Part shown: positions 40,293 to 52,095 of the stretch, piece by piece | Numbering within the stretch: the stretch's first letter is position 1 | Layout: every line of letters begins with the position of its first letter | Assembly: GCF_000151315.2 (NCBI RefSeq) | Contig: NW_011887303.1 | Location: 478,385 to 542,384 of the forward strand | Reading direction: 5' to 3' | Source of the DNA: Capsaspora owczarzaki ATCC 30864 | Lineage: Eukaryota; Opisthokonta; Filasterea | DNA: 64,000 nucleotides | The notes under the pieces: generated by a model | What the model was told of the DNA's origin: nothing | Seen by the model: only the letters and a program-made list of their open reading frames with translations | Database searches by the model: none | Program-made: the position numbers and the translations under genes

Positions 40293-43187
40293 ATGGGCAA
40301 GAAGGACAAGGGCGCCAACCCGGCCGAAGCTGCTCGTGCGTCTCACTCACTCACTGACTCACTCTCACCCGCCACCCATCAACCTCAATGACAAGGACTT
40401 GTGCTTTGATCTGTTTGTCTTGTTTGCTTGTCGTGCTCGATTGGACCTCTCGGGCTCCATCCACTCTTCCTCTGCCTTTGCGCCTCTCACTGAACCTCAG
40501 TCAAACGCTCCACAACCCAGTCGCTCACTGCCTGTTGCCCGTTCCCAAACAACTTGTATTTTGCTGTGGTTCTCTTCTCACTTGCACAGGTAAAGAGCTG
40601 GCGCGTCGGCAGGGAATGAAGGCAAGCGACGGATACGCATGGACATCGTTTTCCCAATGGAAGTGCACTCATCATCCATGGGCGGTGAATATGCATGTTG
40701 TGATTGTTTGATTGTGTGTGTGTGTGAATCGCAGAATAAGAAAACCAAGGAGGCGGCGCAAAAGTCGCGCATGTCCTCTGCAGACCCAAAGCGACTGTAT
40801 GAAGAGTTGGCCGAGCTCACTCGCCAAGGTATATCAACGCGCTCAGACAGATGAGTGATGTGTGCGATGGAGTGTGGGTTGCCGCGAAGATTAATGTCCA
40901 AGATGGATGGTGAATGGGAAAGCAAAAACTCTGACTCTGCCGTTCTGGGAACGTTGTTTTTGGTTGCTCTCAGAAACGAATCGGCCAAAAGACGTCTCAA
41001 TCTACCTCATCCGCGATCGCAAGAAGAAGAAGCAAAGCGAGTTTGATAACGTGATTGCACATTTGGTAAGGCAGCTTGGCGAGCTGAAATCAATCATGCT
41101 CACCCTTCCTCGCGTGCACTTGCTCACGTGCATCGCTGTGCATCACTACCGCGCAGACACGCAACGACAAGGCTGGGCTGGACGCGTTCAATCGGTAGCT
41201 AACTTTATTTCCTCGTTTTGATCCCATCTCGATCGCATGACGCTCACTGGTGCTTGTTTTTGCTTCGTCTAGTTGGAAATCAGACTTTGATGAAGTAGCT
41301 TCGGCAAAATTAGTCGAGGCGACCGCCGCAAAGCACGAGAAAAAGCGTGCCAAATTGACCAATAATCGGGACCAGTCGGCCAACAACGAAAGCGACGAGC
41401 TCAACACGCACGCCTTTCCCCCACCTCCGTCTGCGTATTACGGCGACACATCCGCCCCTGGATGGGCACCTCCAACACTGCCAGGTGGAGGCTATGCGCT
41501 TCCGCCAGGTTTCTCTGCCCCATCCGCGTCGCGGCACCCTCCGCCGCCAAAGTTTGTTCCAGGGCCACCCTCCAATCTGGCTTTCGACGACACTGCTGCC
41601 AAGAGCCAAGAACGTCAGAAAGAGCGTCTGGCTACCCTTGCTCGACTGCGCGAGCAGGCCTCCAAGGCGTCCTCGATTGTTGACGACGCATTGGCGGAAC
41701 TCCAAACGCGCCAGCAAACCCTCATACATCATCCCGACAATATTCGTGCACCAGAGTCGGACGACGAGGATGGTGATGTGCTTGATTCAGAAGAAGACGA
41801 GGAACCGAGAAGCGGTCGTGCCAAGAAGCAGGACAAGGAGGTGAAATGGAGCACAACGGACGATTTCGACATGGACAACACCCCGCCCAAGCAAGCGCCA
41901 CCACCACCACCACCACTGTTGCCGTTACCTGTTGCGGCCGCTGCTGTTAGTGCGCCGCTCAATGTTGGTGGCGGTTTGCTACCTGTACCTGGAGCGGCTG
42001 CGCCGCCGCTTCTTCCAGCCCCAGCTCGCCCTGCGTCTTTGCTTCCTCCCCCGCACCCTTCATTGCCAGCGCCTGGCATGGGATTCCGCCCACCGCTTGC
42101 TGCTGCAGCCTTTCCACCCACCCAACCTTACTCGAATTTTCCACCCCCGCCGCCGCCATTGCATCAAGGTGGCCCTGCATATGGCCTCCCTCCTCCTCCT
42201 CCTCCACCACCCTTTCCCTACGCTTCATCACAGTTTCCGCCACAGGTTGCCGGGCAGCATCAGCATGCCGGATTCCCTCCGCCGCCACCGCCGCCCTTCT
42301 CGCAGCATCCATCGCAACAGCAGCAATACCCCTTGCCACCGCCTCTCCCGTATGGCCACCCTGCCCATGGCCAGCCCTACTATGCGCTTCCTCCTACTGG
42401 CCCTGCGTACGCTCCTGCCGCTCCAGGCGGACCTCTGCTGGCAACGCCCTCAATGACGAGCGCTCCTGTCGCTCCTCCGTCCCAACAACCCGTGGCCGCG
42501 CCAGCTCCGATTACCCCGATCGAGCAGCCTGTCGTACCAAGTTCGAAATCTGCTGCGCCTTCTTCCGGCCTTGGCGGCTTGCTCGCATCGTACGGCGATA
42601 GCGATGATGAAGATGATGCAGCTGCAGAACCAAGCAAGCCGCAGCAGCAGCAGCAGTTTGCTGCGCCTCCTCCACCACCCCCAATCCCACTTGCTCCTGC
42701 GTTTCCGAGCGGAGCGCCTGCGTATGGCGGGCGTTTGCCTCCGCCACCGCCGCCGCTGCTGGCCGGCATGATGGCTCGTCCTCCGCCTCCTCCTCCACCC
42801 CCGCTCGCCCAGCATCCCCAGTTTCAGCACTACCAGCCTCAGCCGCAGTTTGGAAACGCACCTGCGTATTACGGGCCGCCTCCAGGCGCGGCGCAAGTCG
42901 GCTCGTCAGCAATGCCCATCACTGCGGTCGTGCCCACCATTTCAGCTGCGCCGGCAATCCGCAACCTGAAGCAAAATCTGACAAAGTTTGTACCAACGTC
43001 GTTGCGGAACAAGAAACCGCAAGACGGTGCGACAGCGGGTCCGACAGCCTACGCGTCGTCCTCATCTTCTGCGGCTCCTGCTGCGGTGGACGATCAGGAA
43101 GCGTCTCAAGGCAACGCTCAGGGTGCCAAGCCGTCCACTGACGATGCTTACAACAGCTTTATGAAGGACCTTGAAGGCATCCTTTGA
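40293..43187 (+). CDS. WBP11: WBP11-like splicing-associated protein, proline-rich
   Basis: Nuclear protein linked to pre-mRNA splicing through WW-domain partners (PQBP1, FBP11). Exons 40293-40335, 40590-40621, 40735-40828, 40974-41065, 41157-41194 and 41273-43187 keep phase. The N terminus carries the WBP11 motif: KELARRQGMK joined to NKKTKEAAQKSR and DPKRLYEELAELTRQ, then LIRDRKKKKQSEFDNV. The body is a long series of proline runs (PPPPPPLLPLP and similar), the expected WW-binding ligands. The C terminus (NLTKFVPTSLRNKK and DDAYNSFMKDLEGIL) matches the conserved WBP11 ending. The second intron (40622-40734) begins GC rather than GT, after AAG, a good GC-AG donor; using it gives the KELARR-to-NKKTKE join seen in the family. 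Confidence 0.9.
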
Positions 43188-44101
43188 GATCCTTTTGACT
43201 CGAAAAGCAACGAACGCACCTTTTCAAGGCTAGAATGTCGTCATTTTTGTTTACTGTTTTTTGTTTGTTTTTTTGGTTGTAGAGTCACGAGTTGGTTTTC
43301 TTCCTCCTTTTAAATGTTGGAATGGAGGATTGGTTGTGTCTTTTTGCTCATGGCTGACCTCACACGAGAAACTGCAAGGGATGGGCTGGAAAGTGAGTCA
43401 AAAGTGCATGAACGATTCAATTTCAATTCAATCCGCCCAGAGTCATCCCCTCGGCGTTCATTTTCATTCGCAGAGAAATCAGTAAAGCGATGGTTGAATG
43501 TACTTCCAACAAAGACTCCTGGAGCTGGCTGGCTTTGGGATCCCAGCAGCAGAGCGAATCGCGACTTTGGAGCACTTGCGTATGCGTTGACAAAGCGTTG
43601 CGGTAGTGCAAATCAATTTGGCCCCTTTGTCCTTCGCACGTCTCAAAGACAACCATCATCCAACGCAACCGCAATGCTTTTTCCGCCATTGTCTAAAACT
43701 TCTCAATCGACGAGTTGAAGCACTTTATGGTGTGAGTGGTCGGCAAATCGAGTTTTGGTAGCTTTTTTTTTTTTTTTCCATGCACTCGTGGCCTTCACAA
43801 CCACACCTTCTCACTCATCCTAATTCGAATTTTGAATCCATTTCAACTGATCGTTATGGCTCAGTTCACTCTTTGTTCTTTTGAATTTCGTGACTGACTG
43901 ACTGACTTTGCATTGGGACCAATTGTTCAGTAAAACTGACCTTGGTTCGACTCGCTGCAAAATCCTTCGCTTCTCTCGCTCTTCTCGTTCGCCCATTTCC
44001 TTGGCTACGAGGACGCCTTGTACCTTGACTTGCGCATCGCCCGACTTCAGCCACTGGCACTAATCGACTCCGAGAGGGGGGGGGGAAAAGGCACAAACAC
44101 A
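43188..44101. other. 0.9-kb spacer between WBP11 and bZIP genes, no gene seen
   Basis: Contains the WBP11 3' UTR and the promoter of the next gene. A short GACT repeat occurs near 43892-43908 and a T run near 43765. Open frames here have no recognisable domain. Confidence 0.45.
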
Positions 44102-46271
44102 ATGACCCAGCGGTTGCACGAGCGGCGAAATGCAGCGGCGGCGACCACGGATGCTGCTACTGCGTCGTCGCACAACAACCACCACGGCCACCCGCACAGC
44201 CACGCGCATGCGCATCACCACCAGAGCCACCACTCGGCCGCGGCGCACGGCCGGCACGACATGCAGGCCGACCATCCATCGCCTGCCGTCTTCACCCCGC
44301 CGGCGTTCAGCGACCATCACGCCGCCAACCACGCCGACCGCGGCTGGGGCAACTTTGGCGGGCCCCACTTGCGCTCGCACGGGCTCACACCGGGCGCCTC
44401 GGGCCACCACGAAACGAGCAACCTGCTCTCCATCCCAGGTAGCGCAGTACGCAGTGTATCAAACAAACAAAACTCACCAAAAAACTATTGAAAAAGAAAA
44501 AAAAAAAAAAAGGCGAATTTGGCGCGCATTTTTTCAAATCTTGGCTGTTTCAACATCAGATTCGCTGTGTTGTTTCGGGTTGGATTGTGGAGGGGGGTTT
44601 TTTCGACTTGCTTTATTTAACAGTGGTGGAAATTTCGGAGATTGAGACGCTTTGAATTGTGATGCTTTGCTGGTTGTTTTGATTTTCGCTCATTTTTTTA
44701 CCGTGTCTTGCGTTTGGTTGACAGGATTTGCAGGTCCTCTGTCCACGAATAGCGAGCTGGAACTCATCCAGCAAATTAGCCCTTTTGATGCAAGCTTTGC
44801 GCAGGTTTTGACGGATGACGGGGACCGCGCTTCTCGAAGGTCGCGACGGTCGAAGGAGAATGGCGCTGCAGCGTCGCCGGGCGTCATTCACATCACGCCA
44901 GCATCGCCGCGTCCCCGAAGTGGTCGGGTGCGCATGGAGGCACATGAACCGGAGCAGGCGGCGGATGCGAGCAGCCATGAAACAGACGACGAGCCCAGCG
45001 CGGGTCCACGACGAAGGCACTCGGAGCGCAACGGCCGCCGCCAGTCCCCATTCACAATTTCAACCGCGCCAGAGCAACAGCTGTCCGCAAGAATCATTAC
45101 AGAAGCCGACATGGAGCACTCGTCCAACGCCGCGCATCCGCGTCGCTCTGCTCGCATTGCGGCAAGTCCTGGCCTGCTGCTCTCCACATTTCAAATCACG
45201 GAAGTCATTACTCCGTCCGTCCTGTCGCGAGTGGCTCTAAATACGCCGTTCTTGAATGAGGTGCATTCTGGAATGCTTGATCTGGACAACATGCCGCACG
45301 AACCCATCACTGCCTCGATTGTCCACACAACGACCCCGGCTCAACGCGTGATTGAGCTGGCCAAGCCCGTGCTCTTGCCTGGACGGCAGCGGCGATCGCT
45401 CAACGGCACGCGTCCCACTCTTTCATCGCCGGGGGTGGATGCGTCGTCTTCGTCGTCTCCCTCACTGTCTGCGTCCGACGCGACATCATCCAATCTTCCC
45501 GTGTTTGTTGTTACTTCAGCCACAGCCCGCGAAGCCCTGCCTGGCACCACTTCAGCAGCCGCAGCCTCAGCAGCCGCAGCCTCAGCAGCCTCGGCGTCCC
45601 ACCGGAACAAGCCCACACACCCCCATACTGCGGTGGTTGGTCCCCCGCCAATCACCCCTGGCACATTTGATCGTTTCATCTCCCCGCTGTTCCAGTCTGG
45701 AGAGGCGGCTTCGGTCGCAAACACGACAAGTGCCGCCCCTTCTAGCTCTGTTAAAAAGTCGAGCGCCGCGAAAGCAGTCAAGCCCAGTAAGCGCTCTGCG
45801 GCGGAGGCCGACTTGGACGTGAACGACTCGGACGCGGACAGCACTTCCGAGTTTACTGCCCGGCCCGGCGCCACAGAGGAGGAGCGTCGCCAGCTGGCCC
45901 TTGCACGCAACCGCCAGGCAGCCTCTCGGTGTCGCGCCAAAAAGAAGAGGTGGCTGTCCGATCTCGAACAGCGCGAGCAGTCCATTCAAATGCACAACAG
46001 CGCGCTCGTCCTCGAGGTTGAGGAGCTGCGCATGGAGATTGAGCGTCTGCGCCAGGTGCTCTTGAAACACACCGACTGTGCAGTGACTCGTGCACTCCAG
46101 GCCAGCGGTGGCGACACAGGGATGGAGGTCAAACCCACGATTGCCTCGGCCTCGAATCGAGTCGCACAAATAGAGCAGAATGCCGAAATCCCAACCAAAC
46201 CCACTGTCGTCAAGTTTGCCCTGCGAACCCCTGCAAAGCACTCTCAATCAACGTACAAGTATGCAGGGTGA
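44102..46271 (+). CDS. ATF2/Atf1-type bZIP transcription factor
   Basis: Nuclear leucine-zipper factor expected to bind CRE (TGACGTCA) sites. Two exons, 44102-44438 and 44725-46271, with exact phase, give 627 residues. The N terminus is His-rich (HAHHHQSHHS), followed by a TPGASGHHETSNLLSIPG segment that crosses the intron. The basic region RNRQAASRCRAKKKRW (about 45907-45954) and the zipper (LEQREQSIQMHNSALVLEVE, LRMEIERLRQVLLKHTDC) match the ATF2/ATF7/Atf1 group, including HTDCAVTRAL, close to HKDCPVT in ATF2. In that group, stress-activated MAP kinases phosphorylate the N-terminal part; SP/TP sites are frequent here (SPAVFTPP), but that regulation is inference. Poly-Ala and Ser runs lie at 45545-45590. 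The convergent neighbour is VPS37. Confidence 0.88.
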
Positions 46272-46469
46272 AAAGGCGAGGTGGGGGAGTTTTGCATGGC
46301 AAAAATGTATCCGCTTTGATAGTTGGTTGTATTCGCTTGCTTTTGGTGAGTTTTTTGGTGTGATGCTCTGGTCTAGTACACTGCCAAGATCTCCGTTTGT
46401 TTTGTTGCAATGTTTACATTGTGTATTGTTGTTGTTCTTAACACTTTTTGTTTCTTTTTTCGTTTGCAT

Positions 46470-47628
46470 CTACCGTTGATGATCTTTCAAGTGTTGCAAC
46501 TTTTCAATCTTTGCGCTTCGTTCGTGGTACAGCCGCCGCAGACCTTGGTAGTCTCGCACAAAGTCGTCCACGGACGAGCATTCGCCTGAGCGCAACTGTT
46601 CGGCCAGCGCCTCGGATTGGCTGTCGGCCTCGGTCGCTGCCACTTTCAGTGATTGGAGAAGAGCATCTGTACTAAATCGCTGCGAGATGGCCATCATAAA
46701 ACGACAAGTAAATCGGTGAGTGCGCGATGATGCGCAAAGACTGCGAGTCGTGGTGGCCTTACCCGGGAAGCCTCTTGTTGTTCTTGGAATAGGGCATCGT
46801 ATTGCTGCTTTTTGTTTGCCAGCTCGGTGTGTAGCTCTGCCAGCCGCGAGAGTTGCTCAATAAAGCGCGGCTCCAGCGCCAGGTTTTGTTCTGTATGACG
46901 GGGGAAAACAGTGAGAATGAACGCTTCATCCGGTTTTGGTTTCTTCTTTCAATGGCATGCACTCGCTGTCGCTTACGCGCAATATCGTGGTTCTTGGCCA
47001 GCAAGTCCGACCGGGCTTTTGCGATGGATGCGCACATTGGCATTTCTGAGCAAATCTGGTCGAGCAACTGCTCGTCTTCCAGCAACGCGTTCAACTCGCT
47101 CAGCGACGTCATGGCCTTGAGATCCGGGAACTGCTCGTAGATGGTGTGTACGCCGACTGTTTGTATCTGTGACTGCTGATCGTGGTAGACCTGTTGTGTG
47201 TACAAAATGGTAGGGCAGCGAATGAGGTTGGTTAGGTTGGATGGTAAGAACTCGCTGTTCCAGTGAAGTGCCGGTTACTCTCCGAGTTCACTAACAACGA
47301 CGCTCACGTCACCAACAATCACCATTTCCCCCTCTCTCCCTCTCCCTCACTTTCATTCCGCTGGATTGGACCTTACCGTTGGCTGGCGTGGTGGCAATCC
47401 CCTGCTGTTGCTGCTGCTGCTCCCGCTGGGCTGAGGCTGCGCTGGCATGGACGCCGGCGACTGGCTCCGGAAGCTCGGGTACTGAGGCTGTGGCGGCATT
47501 GGGTACGCCGAGCCCTGCTGCTGCTGCAGCGATGTTGGGTACGGCAGCTGCTGCGGATGATACCGTTGCTGCAGCGGTGGTTGCTGCTGTTGCTGCTGCT
47601 GCGGCTGCCCGTGGTAGTTGGTGTACAT
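46470..47628 (-). CDS. VPS37: VPS37-like ESCRT-I subunit (Mod(r) domain)
   Basis: Component of ESCRT-I, which sorts ubiquitinated cargo into multivesicular bodies. Exons 47628-47377, 47190-46977, 46890-46763 and 46679-46470 total 804 nt (267 aa) with intact phase. The first exon is Gln/Pro-rich (polyQ from CTG/TTG at 47400-47420 and 47578-47605). The Mod(r) helical domain follows: FPDLKAMTSLSELNALLEDE, NHDIA joined to QQNLALEPRFIEQLSRLAEL, LFQEQQEASR joined to RFSTDALLQSLKVAATEADS, then DDFVRDYQGLRRLYHERSAK. This pattern of three or four long helices is VPS37; which animal paralogue it resembles most cannot be said. It shares a 236-bp divergent promoter with BDP1. Confidence 0.88.
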
Positions 47629-47864
47629 TGGCGCAGGGAGTTTGACAAAGTGGAGTTGAACAGCGAAAAACTCAATGGAAAACTCAATGGAAAACTCAAT
47701 TAAAAAAAAAAAAAAAAAGACTAGAAACTTGTTTCAACTTTCTCAGATTGTCGTTTGACTTTCTGAGATTTGGTGATCAAGTTTTATTTTAACGTTTTGT
47801 TTTTCTGTTTTGTGATTTGGTTCACTTTTTTTGTTTCTGAGTTTTTTTTTTTTCAGGTTTTTGG
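47629..47864. promoter_or_regulatory. Short bidirectional promoter between VPS37 and BDP1
   Basis: 236 bp between two outward-facing start codons. It contains an A run at about 47702-47718 and several T runs up to 47853. No other gene fits. Confidence 0.5.
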
Positions 47865-50369
47865 ATGGTTTTGAAATTTGCGCCAAAAGTGCCGAATTCT
47901 GGTTTGTCGACGGCGACTTCGACGCGGCGAAGACCGGTCGCGGCAGTTGATGCGCCTGCAGTGTCACAGCAGCAGGACGACGAGGAGCACGACGCGAGCC
48001 GGGCGACCGCAGCCCCGCCAGCAACAGAGGTCGAGGCCGAGCGCGCGAATGCACCACGCGACGACGCCGACAACCACCGCCACAACCACGACGACGCTGC
48101 CCCGACTCCTGATGATGCTGCTGCTGCTGCTGCTACTGCTTCTGCTGCTGCTTCTGTTGGCACTCAGGAAGCATCGTCATTGTCATCGTCATTGCCATCG
48201 CAGCTGCCGTCCGCGGCGTCGTCCATCGCTTCGAATACTGCCGTACCGTCGTCGTCCCCTTCTGCGCTGCTCTCGTCGGCGGCGGCTGCCATTGTCGGAC
48301 TGACAGCGACGGCAACCGCTCCTGCTGCAAACAAGCTCCGGTTTGCACCGCGCATCCCGCCAGCGGGTGGAGCTGCTCGGAGACCGGCCGCCGCCGTTGC
48401 CATCGCCATCTCCACTCCAGCCAACTTCAATGAGGACGACGCGGCCACCCAGGGCGCTTCCCAGGACACTGGAGCACCGTCGAGCGATGCACACAGTGGA
48501 ACAGATGCTGCTGGGACTTCTGCTAGTGGGGGATTGAGCACTCGTCCCGCTGCTTCAACCTCGGCCTCAAGCGGTCGCCCGATTGCCTCACTCATCACCA
48601 TACCCTCGTCATCAGCAGCAGCATCATCATCATCGTTGTCGTCGAGTGCGCTGCCATCGTCTGCATCGTCCTCGTCCTCGTCCCGGAATGCGGCAACTGC
48701 CATTTCTGCTCCAGGCTCTGGCGCTTCGTTAATCTCCATGCCCGAGTCAATCGAGCCCGCCTATATCAGTCATCATGGTGCTAGTAGTATTAGCAGCAGT
48801 AGTGGTACTAGTAGTACAGGCGCCAGTCATAGTCAGATGGACGCCAGCAGTCAGTGGTCGCTGCAGCGATGGTCGGAATCTTCAACAGCTCACCATTTAA
48901 CAACGAGCGCTTCGATCGCCGATGGCAACGACCCTTCGTCCATGCTCGTGCCGGCGACAGCCGTCAAAAAGTCAAAAAAGCGCATTACAGGTGTCAGCGA
49001 TGTCAACAAGCTGACCATGCGTGACCTGATTTACTACAATCCGACCAACAATCGCATGCAATCCACCATCGAGACGCGCAAGCGCCGTGCCGCTGCCTCT
49101 GCCGAGGCTCGCAAACGCACCAAGCTCGATTCTTCCAGTCAAGCTGGCGATGACGACAATGCAACGCGGAGTAACGATGTGAGCGGAGGGAGCGAGGACG
49201 AGGACAGTGACGACGAAGCAGACGGCAGCAGTAACAACAACAGCATGCTTGGTGCCAGTGCCACTGAAGAGTCTGCTGCTGGTGGCATCAGGGATCACGC
49301 CGTCCCCGTGCCCAGTCTCGTCGCAAGCCGCTCGCTGGCCGTCCCAATTGCCTACGGGAGCAGCGAGGCCCCTCCTCTGGCTACAAGCACCAATGTGATT
49401 GCGCCTCAGCTCACCATTGACGCTGAGGGCAACATTGTGATGGCCAAGGACAGTTTGGTGGTCACAACGACCACAATTGCGCCAGAGGCCAAGGTTGTTG
49501 GCGAAGCCATCAAAGAGACAGGCGTCATGTCGACCTATGCATCCTACCTCAAGCGCTCCAAAGCGGAACGCTGGACGCCGCAGGAGACGGCACGCTTTTT
49601 CGAGGTACTGAGCATGGTTGGCACCGACTTTTCGCTGGTCAACCAGTTCTTCCCGGACCGCGACCGCCGCCAAATCCGCAACAAGTACAAGCGAGAAGAA
49701 CGAGAAAACCGGGCGCGGGTCGACTATGCCCTGCGCAACCGCAAACCGCTCACAATGGCCATCGACGTGCACGGCACCGGTGAGCCAGACTTGCTGCCCG
49801 TCCTACCGCGATCTGCCGCATCGAGTCCCTCCAAAACGTCAGATCTTCTTGCTGCAGCCGCTGCTGCAGCGGCCAGTGCTGCCTCCAGCCCTGACGTCAA
49901 GACACCACGGCGGCTCGCCAAAGTCCACATGAACGGTTTGCCCGACATTGAAGCCGGCGAGGACGAGCGCCTGTTCCTGGAGCAGCTCTTCCACCGCATG
50001 GAGGAGGATGCTGCCGCCCCGGGCTCTGTCGCGTCGAGTGCTGCTGCTGCTGCTGCTGCTGCACCGGGATTGCATGCTGCACTGCCTGGGCCGCCTACTA
50101 CTACTACCACTGCTGCCACGTCGGGTAAATCCGCAAAAGCTGGATCTTCGCGGCAACGTCCGTCTTCCGAGTCGCTCGGCTTTGGCTCTGGACGTCCGAC
50201 GACCATTGGCCTACCGCTGGGTAGTGGTGAAGATGCATCTGGCTTTTTGTCAAGATCGACGAACGACGGTGGTGGCAACGACGACGACGATGGCGACGAC
50301 AACGAGCTCGTCCACACTGGATATGCCCAAGACAACCGCGACGACTATGATGAGGCTGACGAGTATTAA
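47865..50369 (+). CDS. BDP1: TFIIIB subunit B'' (BDP1)
   Basis: General transcription factor of RNA polymerase III; with TBP and BRF1 it forms TFIIIB on tRNA and 5S genes. A single 834-codon exon. The conserved part is the extended SANT domain at about residues 565-640: SKAERWTPQETARFFEVLSM, VGTDFSLVNQFFPDRDRRQI, NKYKREERENRARVDYALRN. It is preceded by the short N-SANT motif TMRDLIYYNPTNNRM, also diagnostic. The rest is Ser/Ala/Thr-rich low complexity with acidic patches (SEDEDSDDEADGS) and an acidic tail. An ATG follows a T-rich leader at 47865. Its length is between yeast (594) and animal BDP1, so additional repeats of vertebrate BDP1 are absent. Confidence 0.92.
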   Translation: MVLKFAPKVPNSGLSTATSTRRRPVAAVDAPAVSQQQDDEEHDASRATAAPPATEVEAERANAPRDDADNHRHNHDDAAPTPDDAAAAAATASAAASVGTQEASSLSSSLPSQLPSAASSIASNTAVPSSSPSALLSSAAAAIVGLTATATAPAANKLRFAPRIPPAGGAARRPAAAVAIAISTPANFNEDDAATQGASQDTGAPSSDAHSGTDAAGTSASGGLSTRPAASTSASSGRPIASLITIPSSSAAASSSSLSSSALPSSASSSSSSRNAATAISAPGSGASLISMPESIEPAYISHHGASSISSSSGTSSTGASHSQMDASSQWSLQRWSESSTAHHLTTSASIADGNDPSSMLVPATAVKKSKKRITGVSDVNKLTMRDLIYYNPTNNRMQSTIETRKRRAAASAEARKRTKLDSSSQAGDDDNATRSNDVSGGSEDEDSDDEADGSSNNNSMLGASATEESAAGGIRDHAVPVPSLVASRSLAVPIAYGSSEAPPLATSTNVIAPQLTIDAEGNIVMAKDSLVVTTTTIAPEAKVVGEAIKETGVMSTYASYLKRSKAERWTPQETARFFEVLSMVGTDFSLVNQFFPDRDRRQIRNKYKREERENRARVDYALRNRKPLTMAIDVHGTGEPDLLPVLPRSAASSPSKTSDLLAAAAAAAASAASSPDVKTPRRLAKVHMNGLPDIEAGEDERLFLEQLFHRMEEDAAAPGSVASSAAAAAAAAPGLHAALPGPPTTTTTAATSGKSAKAGSSRQRPSSESLGFGSGRPTTIGLPLGSGEDASGFLSRSTNDGGGNDDDDGDDNELVHTGYAQDNRDDYDEADEY

Positions 50370-50607
50370 GCATTGCTTTTGGTGCTCGTCTTGTGATGTC
50401 AGCAGCAGCGACGTGAGCTGAGCTGAGCTGTTTTGTTAATGACCCATTCATTCTCTGCTTTTTTTATTTCTGATTTTCACAATCCTGCAATCCCGTAGAT
50501 CGAAGCTTGAGTTTGTTTGCTGTACACTATTTAGTATCTTGTTGTTGGCACTCTCAGAAATGCGGCTCAGAGCTCAGTCCTTCATCACAGACACACACAG
50601 ACACCAA

Positions 50608-50807
50608 ATGGCTGCTGTCCAGAAGCTCGCACAGTTCGGCACTGCCCTCGTCCAATCGAGTGGCAAGCTCGTCAACACCACCATCCGTACGTCTGCGGTG
50701 ACACACTGACTCTGCTGGTTCCCCCCTTCCCTTCCCTTCCCCTTTCTCTCAATGAAAGCAAAGTTTGAAGGGTTTGTGATTTTTTGGCTGGAAACCCATT
50801 ATTGTGG

Positions 50808-50838
<31 letters not shown>

Positions 50839-51741
50839 ACGAGGAAATCAAAACGCTTTTTTTTTCTTTTTTTTTTTTTTTTGCTTTTGCTCCATTCATA
50901 TCATAGTTTCAAAGTGACTTGTGTTTCATGCTCTGTTGTTTTTTGGTTTTGACATTGAATATGTGCGAATTGGATGATTGTGAGCGGGGGTCGAACTGTG
51001 AGCCGGGGGAGCGCGAGAGAGTGATCGCACACAAGGAGGAAAAACGAGATCTTTCCCCCCACCTCCCACTCTCCCTCTCTCCCTCTTACCACACGCAACG
51101 ATGGCCAAAGCGGCTCAATGCATCAAGGAGAGGGTGTGCAATGTGAGACGTGGTCGCAAAAAAAAAGCGATCGCTCGTGCGTGACTGGGATGCTGGACTG
51201 GCGACGACGAATGCAATCCCCAGCCATTCGCACTCCATGACTCCATCACTCCATCACTCCATCACTCCATCACTCTGCAATGTCATTCACCAGGACGGAT
51301 TGAGTGCTGGGTGTGAGTCTGGCAAACGCGAGTCGCATTCAGCAAAACAACCCACTCTCAAGCTCACTCTCAATCTCACTCTCAGTCTCATTCACTCCTT
51401 CACTCACTCTCGTCCGCTTTGACCTGTGTGACCTGTACACCTCTTTAGGCTGCGCTGAGACTGTCGCGCCGCACGTCAAGACCTTCGCCAAGAACGCCAA
51501 GGCCGAGCTCCTCCCTCCCCTGCCAGCAGAGTTTGGCGAGGTCTCGCGCGACGCCAGCAAGGTCATCCACTCGGCCCAAAAACTCTCCTTCCTCAACCTC
51601 CCCATCAAGGAGGCCGTCCAGAAGACCCTTGTCGGCGTTGAGATTGCTTGCTGGTTCTTTGTCGGCGAGATTATTGCCCGTGGCAGCCTTGTCGGCTACG
51701 CAGACAAGCACGCCGATGCCCACCACGACGCCCATCATTAA
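50608..51741 (+). CDS. ATP5MG: Mitochondrial ATP synthase subunit g
   Basis: Small membrane subunit of the F0 part, needed for dimerisation of complex V and crista shape. Exon 50608-50686 (MAAVQKLAQFGTALVQSSGK) joins 51449-51741 after a 762-nt intron, giving 123 residues. The second exon shows KTFAKNAKAELLPPLPAEFG and the membrane segment KEAVQKTLVGVEIACWFFVG followed by EIIARGSLVGY, which line up with KVELVPPTPAE and WFYVGEIIGKRGIIGY of animal subunit g. The glycine-rich GVEIACWFFVGEIIARG region carries the helix-packing GxxxG-type motif. The His-rich tail (HADAHHDAHH) is an addition. The intron contains a 30-nt A run, T runs and an ATCACTCC tandem repeat. Confidence 0.9.
50808..51300. repeat. 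Intronic simple repeats in the ATP synthase subunit g gene
   Basis: A 30-nt A run (50808-50837) is followed 20 nt later by T runs, so the intron RNA could fold into a long A-U hairpin. Further on, an 8-base CATCACTC-type unit repeats about four times near 51237-51276. Confidence 0.7.
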
Positions 51742-52095
51742 CCAAGAGGGGGAAAAAACAACAAAATAGATCGTCCTCGTCTCCCGTGAACAACAATCAA
51801 CCACCGAGGAGGCGCAACGCGTCTTTGTGCAAGGCAATGTTGAATGCTCTGGGATTGGTGGCTTTGTTTGAGCGGACCGGTGATTTGAGTTTTTTTTTTG
51901 TTTTTTTTTTTTGTTGGTTTGTGTTTGTATGTTGTGTGTGTGTGTTTGTGTGTGTGCGTGTATTTGTGAATGTAGTTATGACCTCATCCAACCCACGAAC
52001 CTTCCCAAAAGTACCAATCCTGTGGTACAAACACGACTCGGCAAAAATGGTTGAATGCACTCTTCAACACGCTTGCTGCGAAGGTCCGTGCTTGT
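51742..52095. other. Convergent 3' flank, no gene seen
   Basis: About 350 bp between the ATP synthase subunit g stop and the ASCC2 stop. It has T and TG runs (51891-51960) and presumably both 3' UTRs. Confidence 0.45.

Noticed and set aside
47865-50369. Minus-strand frames of up to 266 codons inside BDP1
   Set aside because: Shadows of a serine/alanine-rich coding strand; no independent homology.
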